Of a stretch of 5,352 bases of DNA, positions 1-4,383 are shown one piece after another (within the stretch, counting starts at the first letter, position 1; every line of letters begins with the position of its first letter). The notes beneath the pieces are model-generated. The model was given only the letters and a program-made list of their open reading frames with translations. It was not told the origin of the DNA and did no database searches. The stretch comes from SFDP01 sp051653625 (GTDB lineage Bacteria; Bacillota; Clostridia; Lachnospirales; Lachnospiraceae): the NCBI GenBank assembly GCA_051653625.1, contig JBOFWM010000097.1, positions 1-5,352 on the forward strand, written 5' to 3'. The translations under genes were made by a program, and so were the position numbers.

Positions 1-381
1 AGCTATAGTGGGGGCAGCCACTGTAAGAGTAGAATCGGCTGTTTTTTGATATCAATGGCAATTTTATTTATTCCGGTTTATACATATGAGCCTGTAATGA
101 AAAATGTTCCTAATGCCGTGATTTTATTGATCGGAGTTCTTGCCGTGGTAATTATTATTGTCCTTGCCCCAGTGGAAAGTATCAATAAACCGCTTGATGA
201 GGAAGAAAGAAGGTATTATGCAAGGGTAACACATTGCATAACGGCATTGCAGGTATGTGTTCTTATCATTTTGTTTTGTCTGGATCTGCAAGATTATTTT
301 TATGCCGGGTATGTAAGTATAGTCCTGGTAGCAGTATTTATGGTTATGGGAAAGATTGCAGTGAAACGATATGTGCAATAG
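1..381 (+). CDS. agrB: AgrB-like accessory gene regulator, membrane peptidase processing a signal peptide (5' end outside window)
   Basis: The frame is open from base 1 to the TAG at 379-381, giving 126 residues. AgrB proteins are usually about 190-210 residues, so the first third is missing. The fragment opens with YSGGSHCKSRIGC. Its His (bases 19-21) and Cys (40-42) are seven residues apart, the same spacing as the catalytic His77/Cys84 pair of S. aureus AgrB. The family-typical APVE..NKPL..EE stretch follows (around bases 166-210), along with several hydrophobic membrane segments. AgrB family members are membrane cysteine peptidases that cut the C-terminal tail of the AgrD propeptide and help form the cyclic autoinducer. 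The TTG at 46 is not a credible start because it lies inside the catalytic region. The downstream AgrA/AgrC-like pair supports the assignment. No agrD follows the stop codon, so the substrate gene is upstream, elsewhere or lost. Confidence 0.9.
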   Translation, partial: SYSGGSHCKSRIGCFLISMAILFIPVYTYEPVMKNVPNAVILLIGVLAVVIIIVLAPVESINKPLDEEERRYYARVTHCITALQVCVLIILFCLDLQDYFYAGYVSIVLVAVFMVMGKIAVKRYVQ

Positions 382-464
382 AAAAATCTTCTTAAAATGA
401 TATATTAAATTTGTGACTGCTTTTACATAAGATTGGGCTAAGATGGGTAGAAATTTACGTTTTG

Positions 465-499
465 TCGTATTTTGTGTTGAAAAAATCGTACTTCGTGCA
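465..499 (+). promoter_or_regulatory. Paired LytTR-type direct-repeat operator (site 1)
   Basis: Two direct repeats are seen: tcgtattttgtgtt (465-478) and tcgtacttcgtgca (486-499). They match at 10 of 14 positions and start 21 bp apart, two helical turns. Paired direct repeats on one DNA face are the known binding mode of LytTR regulators such as AgrA and VirR. Nearly the same motif recurs as a pair at 2829-2862. The site lies about 260 bp upstream of the response regulator gene, so autoregulation is inferred. The matching -10 element is unclear: candidates are tgatat (526-531) and tatggt (535-540), both poor, as expected at an activator-dependent promoter. Confidence 0.7.
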
Positions 500-555
500 A
501 GATATATTGAAAAAAGTAGGAAAAATGATATGGTTATGGTGAAGTAGTAAAAAAG

Positions 556-587
556 TTATCAATAGTATTTGTAATAGTTTGTATAAT
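556..587 (+). promoter_or_regulatory. Possible sigma-A promoter in the agr intergenic region
   Basis: A perfect TATAAT lies at 582-587. The best upstream element is ttatca (556-561), only 4 of 6 to consensus and 20 bp away, longer than the usual 17 bp. Activator-dependent agr promoters can have long spacers, but this -35 lies 56 bp past the nearer LytTR box. A transcript starting near 594 would run straight into the stem-loop at 618-648. The region is AT-rich, so a chance TATAAT is quite possible. Confidence 0.3.
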
Positions 588-617
588 TGATTTTTTTGAC
601 AGCAAAATCAACAATGA

Positions 618-648
618 AAAATGTGCCGTCAAGATGATGGCACATTTT
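618..648 (+). terminator. Perfect 13-bp stem-loop, likely rho-independent terminator or attenuator
   Basis: Bases 618-630 (aaaatgtgccgtc) pair fully with 636-648, with one G-U pair, around the 5-nt loop aagat. The 3' arm ends in four Ts followed by ctatatat, a short U-rich tail. The A-rich 5' arm means it could also act on the minus strand. It lies between agrB and the response regulator, about 110 nt upstream of the latter's start. It could therefore end the agrB transcript, end a short RNA begun at site 1, or attenuate read-through into the regulator-kinase pair. Confidence 0.65.
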
Positions 649-749
649 CTATATATATGATATTTATTTAGATAATATGCGGAGTGCTTTATATTTATTT
701 AATTTAATGGAAAAATAAAAATTACCGATATAGTAGGAAGATAGGAAGA

Positions 750-755
750 AGGTGA
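750..755 (+). promoter_or_regulatory. Shine-Dalgarno sequence that fixes the ATG 761 start
   Basis: aggtga (750-755) matches the anti-Shine-Dalgarno complement and sits 5 nt before ATG 761. The alternative GTG at 752 overlaps this motif and has only a weaker, closer ggaaga in front of it. The protein from ATG 761 begins MLEIAVCDDD, where receiver domains normally begin. Confidence 0.75.
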
Positions 756-760
756 GTAAT

Positions 761-1495
761 ATGCTGGAAATTGCTGTTTGTGATGACGATATAGCAGATC
801 TTGAGTGTGCAGTGAATATGCTGCATAAGATTTTTACAGGTCAAAAGATTGCTTATCATATAGAGAAATTTATGTCTGCAAATCAAATGCTTGAAAATAT
901 CAGTCGTATTGATATCGGAATTTTAGATATTTCGATGGAAGAACTGAATGGTATTAAACTGGGGAGAAAATTGAAAGAAAAATTTCCAGATGTGAAATTA
1001 GTGTATATTACGAGTTATGAAGAATATTGTATGCAGGTCATTAACGAAGTTCATGCATTTTCATTTCTATGTAAACCACTGGAATATGATAAATTGGAAT
1101 TGCAGATATTGGAACTTCTGAATCAACTGCCGGACGCCATAGTAGAAAAGAATTTTTATAAAGTGACTGACAGCAATGGAAAAGGGTATCTGTCGATCAA
1201 ACTGAAACTGAGGGATATTTTATATTTTGAATACATAAAAAGATCCAGAAAAGTACTGATAGCATTGTCTGATATTACATATGAGTATGATTGTATCTTT
1301 GAAAAACTGGTTGAAGAACTGCAACCATATGATTTTGTTGTGAATTGTAGAGGAAATCTGGTTAATTTAAGGCATATTGAAAAAATAAAGGGCTTTATTA
1401 TTTATATGGATAATGGAAAAGAACTTCAGATTGCACAAAGGAGAAGCAACGATTTTAGAGAAGAAGTAAATAAATTTTTGCAGAGAAATTCATAG
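761..1495 (+). CDS. AgrA-like response regulator: receiver plus LytTR DNA-binding domain
   Basis: This 244-residue protein has the two-domain layout and usual length of AgrA/VirR-type transcription activators in the cytoplasm. The receiver spans about residues 1-118. It has the acidic pocket VCDDD (D8-D10), the likely phosphoacceptor D56 in ILDIS, T84/S85 and the conserved lysine K105 in CKP. The LytTR domain covers about residues 135-240. Visible hallmarks are VNCRGNLVNLRHI and the C-terminal IAQRRSNDF, in the position of the family's 'lpiSrr' signature. It lies upstream of the kinase gene, and the next gene's ribosome binding site overlaps its stop codon, so the two are probably co-transcribed and co-translated. 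By family knowledge it should be phosphorylated by that kinase and bind paired direct repeats. The box pairs at 465-499 and 2829-2862 are the natural candidates. An agrA name would be reasonable, but direct orthology to staphylococcal AgrA is not shown. The start is ATG 761, not GTG 752. Confidence 0.9.
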   Translation: MLEIAVCDDDIADLECAVNMLHKIFTGQKIAYHIEKFMSANQMLENISRIDIGILDISMEELNGIKLGRKLKEKFPDVKLVYITSYEEYCMQVINEVHAFSFLCKPLEYDKLELQILELLNQLPDAIVEKNFYKVTDSNGKGYLSIKLKLRDILYFEYIKRSRKVLIALSDITYEYDCIFEKLVEELQPYDFVVNCRGNLVNLRHIEKIKGFIIYMDNGKELQIAQRRSNDFREEVNKFLQRNS

Positions 1496-1503
1496 GAGGA
1501 AAA

Positions 1504-2796
1504 ATGAATACGATTTTACTGGTATTATGTAATGCACTTTCATGTTTTATAATAAGTACGATATTATTTCAGTTTATGAATGGAAAGTATAAAAAGAGTA
1601 GTCGAAATAGATATGTATATATTGTGATTGAGACTACCACAGTAATATTTACATTCTGTATAAATATGCTCAATCATTCCATATTAAATCTAGTAGTCTG
1701 GGGCGTTTTGACGGGGATTATAGCATATGTTCTGTATTATGAGGATATAGATAAACCCTTAAGACGTATTATTGAATGTGAAGCATTAGTATTTTGTATG
1801 TCTGTCTGTGAATCATTAGGAGTTATTCTTTTACAATGTATTTTACAAGCCGCAGATATAAAAAATGTGAATGAAACTATGCTTTATTGCCTTGAGGTAA
1901 CATTTTCAAAGGTGATACTTATTTTTTTGTATTACACATTCATAAACAGGTTTGTGAAAAAAAGTGATGTCCCTTATTCAAATACACGGTACATCATGTA
2001 TGGAATTATACTTCTATACAGTCTGATTAACATGAGTGTAATTGTAGAGAATTTTAAAAATGGAGAAGAAAACTATTTGTGTGCAGTCAACATGGGATGT
2101 ATTGTTCTGGCAGATTTATACCTTTTATATTTTGTAAAAATGGCAGATGAAAAGAACTATTATGAAAAGCAGTTAATCGCTTTAGAGCAGCAGGCAAAGG
2201 TACAATACGAATACTATCTGACTCAGACAAAAAAGTATAATCAAACCATTCAGATATTACATGATGTAAATAAACATATTAAAGCAATCGAAGGGTTATA
2301 TGGTGCAGAGCAGGAAAAAACGGCAGGAGAATATGCAACAAAGATCAGAGAGTTGTTGAAGCCGCTCATTCCGGTTCAATACACAGAAAATCCGATCTTG
2401 AATATACTTCTTACTGATAAAGAATCTGTTATGAGAGAAAAGGGGATTTCAGTAACAATAAAGATAGATAATGTGAATTTGAATTTCATTGAACCAATCG
2501 ACATTACAACTATTTTTGGAAATTTATTAGATAATGCGATTGAAGCAACAGAAAAGCTGAAAGGCGAGAAATATATTTGCATTAAGATTGGCTCATATCA
2601 TAAGATGATAGTTGTCAGCATTGAAAATAATTGTAATGAAGTAAAGTGGAAAAATGGTTTTCCAGTATCAAATAAAGGAAAAAATGGTGGAATAGGACTG
2701 CTGAATGTTCAGAGCAGTATAAAAAAATATGATGGAGATTTAACATTGAAGAATGATGGAAATAAATTTGCTGCTGAGTTATTCCTTAATTCATAA
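1504..2796 (+). CDS. AgrC-like GHKL sensor histidine kinase
   Basis: This is a 430-residue membrane protein. Residues 1 to about 213 form six or seven hydrophobic segments, the peptide-sensing module of AgrC-type kinases. A helical linker rich in Gln, Tyr and Lys follows (about 214-250). The phosphoacceptor is probably H253 in ILHDVNKHI, the AgrC-type counterpart of the H box. The GHKL ATPase domain shows the N box FGNLLDNAIEA (338-348, with N340 and N344) and the glycine-rich lid GGIGLLNV (395-402). The length matches the AgrC family. The ribosome binding site aggagg (1494-1499) overlaps the regulator's stop codon and lies 4 nt before the ATG, so translation is coupled. Inferred role: bind the extracellular cyclic peptide and pass phosphate to the adjacent LytTR regulator. 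The gene ends at TAA 2794-2796. A T-run at 2814-2820 with only a weak stem follows, so termination there is doubtful. Confidence 0.9.
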   Translation: MNTILLVLCNALSCFIISTILFQFMNGKYKKSSRNRYVYIVIETTTVIFTFCINMLNHSILNLVVWGVLTGIIAYVLYYEDIDKPLRRIIECEALVFCMSVCESLGVILLQCILQAADIKNVNETMLYCLEVTFSKVILIFLYYTFINRFVKKSDVPYSNTRYIMYGIILLYSLINMSVIVENFKNGEENYLCAVNMGCIVLADLYLLYFVKMADEKNYYEKQLIALEQQAKVQYEYYLTQTKKYNQTIQILHDVNKHIKAIEGLYGAEQEKTAGEYATKIRELLKPLIPVQYTENPILNILLTDKESVMREKGISVTIKIDNVNLNFIEPIDITTIFGNLLDNAIEATEKLKGEKYICIKIGSYHKMIVVSIENNCNEVKWKNGFPVSNKGKNGGIGLLNVQSSIKKYDGDLTLKNDGNKFAAELFLNS

Positions 2797-2828
2797 AAGA
2801 GCATTTTTGGCTATTTTTTTGTAAAAAG

Positions 2829-2862
2829 TCTTACTTCGTGCAAAAAAATCGTACTTGGTGCA
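2829..2862 (+). promoter_or_regulatory. Paired LytTR-type direct-repeat operator (site 2)
   Basis: Two direct repeats, tcttacttcgtgca (2829-2842) and tcgtacttggtgca (2849-2862), match at 12 of 14 positions and start 20 bp apart. The first shares 13 of 14 bases with the box at 486-499 (one mismatch), and so does the second. The pair lies 33 bp after the kinase stop codon, upstream of the secreted-protein gene. The likely reading is a binding site for the neighbouring response regulator that activates the downstream transcript. A candidate -10 taaaat (2870-2875) lies 7 bp after the second box, but its placement is uncertain. Confidence 0.75.
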
Positions 2863-2907
2863 GAAAAGGTAAAATATCAGAAGGGGTGTGTCGATAGAAA
2901 AAATAAA

Positions 2908-3066
2908 GTGGATGATACATATAAAAAATTTAATGATGGGAGGTTTCGCTTATGTCAAGAATTACGGACTACGGTTTACACACTTGACAATATTCCTTTG
3001 AGGCGAACAATGATCCGAATGTTGCTGCAAAGGGAAGATAAAATAGCAGAAAATTGTAATGGATAA
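2908..3066 (+). other. Open stretch between site 2 and the secreted-protein gene; possible decayed or frameshifted small gene
   Basis: Two readings fit. First, a strong gggagg (2938-2943) lies 8 nt before ATG 2952, but that frame stops after 11 codons (MSRITDYGLHT, TGA 2985-2987). Second, frame 1 is open from the kinase stop codon to TAA 3064-3066. It includes GTG 2908 and ATG 3010, and the latter has gagg 6 nt upstream and encodes 18 residues. Joining the two frames near 2984 by a one-base shift gives a natural-looking peptide of about 38 residues containing YGLHTLDNIPLRRTMIRM. The stretch from about 2950 to 3060 is visibly richer in G+C and in CGN/AGG arginine codons than its neighbours. 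It could be a small gene broken by one indel, two short leader peptides, or non-coding leader. I do not recognise a family. Confidence 0.25.
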
Positions 3067-3080
3067 AAAAGGACACCTAT
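3067..3080 (+). repeat. Left arm of a 14-bp inverted repeat flanking the secreted-protein gene
   Basis: aaaaggacacctat here is the exact reverse complement of 3589-3602. The arm ends 6 nt before the ribosome binding site (3087-3091) of the enclosed gene, so the repeat encloses the full coding region but not the LytTR site. Confidence 0.7.
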
Positions 3081-3086
3081 AAAAAT

Positions 3087-3091
3087 GGAGG
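3087..3091 (+). promoter_or_regulatory. Shine-Dalgarno sequence that fixes the ATG 3100 start
   Basis: ggagg (3087-3091) lies 8 nt before ATG 3100. The upstream in-frame ATG at 3085 overlaps this motif and would put MEEKY before a signal peptide that is already complete from MKKIFK, so ATG 3100 is preferred. Confidence 0.85.
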
Positions 3092-3099
3092 AAAAATAC

Positions 3100-3570
3100 A
3101 TGAAGAAAATATTTAAAATAATATCATTAGTTATGATGATGGTGATGTGCTTTTCAGTAACGGCATTTGCCGCAGAAACAGATGAAACAAGTAATTTAAA
3201 GGTTTCTTTTACGGATGAAGGAATGATAAATACAGTTGATGAAGATGTGACACCTGGAATTTCAGTTCGAGCTCCTGCACCAGCAGTGTCGAGCGTAAAG
3301 GTAGTTGCAGCGCAAATAAAAAGTGATGGATATGTGTATGTTACAGTGCAGGTAGCTGGATATGGGAAAAATATTTATGCGACATATGATGGATCGCAAT
3401 GCTATGTATCTTCAACAACTTCTGTTGGAAGGCCGATTGTGACAGGATATCTATATGAAGTAAAATGTGCTAAGGCAGTTGTTGGTTCACATAATTTTAC
3501 ATTTAGAATTACATCTGTAAACTCACCGTGGAATACAATGTCTACAAGTTCAATAATAACAGTAAAATAA
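3100..3570 (+). CDS. Small secreted protein of unknown function with signal peptide
   Basis: The product is 156 residues. Residues 1-24/25 are a classical signal peptide: MKK, then a hydrophobic core rich in Met, Val and Leu, then AFAAE with likely cleavage after A24 or A25. The Cys at residue 17 is not in a lipobox. The mature part (about 131 residues) starts acidic, has a short APAPA linker (58-62), then a region of alternating hydrophobic and polar residues rich in Val, Thr, Ser and Tyr, ending in ITVK. This suggests a single beta-sandwich (Ig- or fibronectin-like) fold. C101 and C123 could form a disulfide. There is no sortase motif, catalytic motif or membrane anchor, so it is probably released. 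I do not recognise the family. The LytTR box pair upstream (2829-2862) suggests control by the agr-like system, as an output of quorum sensing. A 14-bp inverted repeat encloses the gene. No clear terminator follows. Confidence 0.85.
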   Translation: MKKIFKIISLVMMMVMCFSVTAFAAETDETSNLKVSFTDEGMINTVDEDVTPGISVRAPAPAVSSVKVVAAQIKSDGYVYVTVQVAGYGKNIYATYDGSQCYVSSTTSVGRPIVTGYLYEVKCAKAVVGSHNFTFRITSVNSPWNTMSTSSIITVK

Positions 3571-3588
3571 AAAACGAAAGTGTGTATA

Positions 3589-3602
3589 ATAGGTGTCCTT
3601 TT
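3589..3602 (+). repeat. Right arm of the 14-bp inverted repeat flanking the secreted-protein gene
   Basis: ataggtgtcctttt is the exact reverse complement of 3067-3080 and lies 18 nt after the TAA. It overlaps the end of a TATAAT (3585-3590) and runs into the small palindrome cttttataaaag (3598-3609). In RNA the two arms could close the whole message as a long-range stem; in DNA they could mark a cassette or an invertible segment. Confidence 0.7.
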
Positions 3603-3754
3603 ATAAAAAGCAATAAATCACTTGGACCGTTATGGAGAGTGAGTAGATTCCGAATGACAGAGGAATGAAAATAAGATAGTGTAAAGTGTTCTATGAAAAA
3701 AGGATAGAAAGAAATTAGCGATAGATATTGAAGAAAAGTCTAAATATTTTAATT
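3603..3754. other. AT-rich spacer without recognised features
   Basis: This stretch holds only tiny open frames of four or five codons, such as those from the ATGs at 3632, 3654, 3667 and 3693. There is no clear promoter or stem-loop. It separates the secreted-protein gene from the palindromic block and insertion-sequence remnants. Confidence 0.6.
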
Positions 3755-3912
3755 GGTGGCTGCTCATCGCCACCCTTGAGAGCACAAAAATAACTGCTGT
3801 AGGTAATATACCGACGGCAACGAACTAAAGAACAGATAGTTTTTTCGTCGTTTACAGCAGTGTAGCAGTTATTCCAGTGCTTTCAAGGGTAAACCGCTAA
3901 AGCGGTGGCTGG
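3755..3912. repeat. Highly palindromic block, candidate insertion-sequence end or non-autonomous mobile element
   Basis: A small hairpin opens the block: ggtggc 3755-3760 pairs with gccacc 3769-3774. A long stem follows: 3775-3785 with 3877-3887, a symmetric 3x3 internal loop, then 3789-3801 with 3861-3873, including a few G-U pairs. Inside, cgacg 3812-3816 pairs with cgtcg 3846-3850 and aacta 3823-3827 with tagtt 3837-3841. A terminal hairpin lies at 3893-3906 (accgc, loop taaa, gcggt). ggtggctg occurs at both ends (3755-3762 and 3904-3911). ctgctgta (3794-3801) can instead pair with tacagcag (3853-3860), so two foldings compete. No open frame is present. It abuts the 3' end of the minus-strand transposase remnant, so it may be that element's end. 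It may instead be a separate MITE/IS200-605-like palindromic element or a structured RNA. Confidence 0.5.
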
Positions 3913-3934
3913 TTTTATACCTCTGGCGCGGAAT

Positions 3935-4312
3935 CTAAGAACAGTTAGCAGATTGTATCTGTAAGATTTGTTGCTGACCCAGAAGAATAAGTAGTTGCCA
4001 TTTGCCTGGCATATTGTCTGCTTGTCGCAAATGTTCCACTTGATTAAGAATCTTAAAGTTATTGTGATTATGGGGTCTTAGGAAATTATAATAGACAACC
4101 CAAAGAGCAAGGTCATAGTTGGCACCGTCAATTGTATCAAATCCATTGGTTGGTCGATAAGAAGAATTGTAAGTACGATTTAATCGTTCAATCATCTGCT
4201 TATAAGGCCGGTAAGCGGTAGATACAGCATCGTCGTTGGTAAGTCCAATTACTCTAGTAATATCAAACTTAAAAGTTTCACCAAACTCTCGAAAGAATTG
4301 TTGATATAAAGT
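3935..4312 (-). pseudogene. DDE transposase, C-terminal fragment
   Basis: Read on the minus strand, the frame is open from 4312 down to the stop at 3935-3937, about 125 residues. A start at 4195 would cut the domain in half. The homologous-looking sequence begins further upstream with QQFFREFGETFKF and GLTNDDAVSTAYRP, followed by KQMIERLNRTY, whose Glu is the likely third catalytic residue. Then come YNFLRPH and NMPGKWQLL, a C-terminal pattern of integrase-core (rve/IS240-like) transposases. The N-terminal part and the two catalytic Asp regions are missing: the frame meets a stop at 4313-4315 and the DNA changes to a stem-loop. It is therefore a non-functional remnant. The exact insertion-sequence family is not certain from memory. 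It lies between a palindromic block on its 3' side and an IS66 remnant on its 5' side, consistent with nested insertions and deletions. Confidence 0.75.
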
Positions 4313-4320
4313 TTATAATA

Positions 4321-4383
4321 AGATTACCCAGTTTGTTGCAGAGAACATTCCCCACTTTGTAACTGCTAAGGTAATCTTTTTTT
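4321..4383 (+). terminator. Stem-loop with T-run between two transposase remnants
   Basis: agattacc (4321-4328) pairs perfectly with ggtaatct (4370-4377). An inner cagtt/aactg pairing (4329-4333 with 4361-4365) is set off by a 4-nt bulge. A run of seven Ts (4377-4383) follows. The form fits a plus-strand rho-independent terminator, although the loop is long (27 nt). It lies at the junction of the two transposase fragments and may have come in with one of the elements. Confidence 0.5.

Noticed and set aside
124..378. 84-codon minus-strand frame
   Set aside because: It lies antisense within the well-supported agrB coding region and its product resembles no protein family.
443..547. 34-codon plus-strand frame (MGRNLRFVVFCVEKI...) after agrB with a single Cys, the right size for AgrD
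   Set aside because: It has only a weak ribosome binding site, overlaps both LytTR boxes, and lacks the Pro/Glu-rich acidic tail expected of AgrD. A chance frame is more likely.
596..601. Perfect TTGACA that could be a -35 element upstream of the regulator gene
   Set aside because: No acceptable -10 lies 15-19 bp downstream; that space is filled by the A-rich arm of the stem-loop.
729..734. tatagt as a -10 for the response regulator gene
   Set aside because: No convincing -35 lies 16-18 bp upstream, and the AT-rich stretch gives many chance matches.
2376..2582. 68-codon minus-strand frame
   Set aside because: It is a shadow of the kinase ATPase domain, with no ribosome binding site or family resemblance.
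2797..2820. Terminator directly after the kinase gene (T-run at 2814-2820)
   Set aside because: Only a 3-bp stem (agc/gct) precedes the Ts, too weak to call.
2984..3011. TTGACA (2984-2989) with aacaat (3006-3011) as a promoter for the secreted-protein gene
   Set aside because: The -10 matches only 4 of 6 and lacks the usual leading T, and the segment may be coding remnant. Kept only as a weak alternative to the LytTR-dependent promoter.
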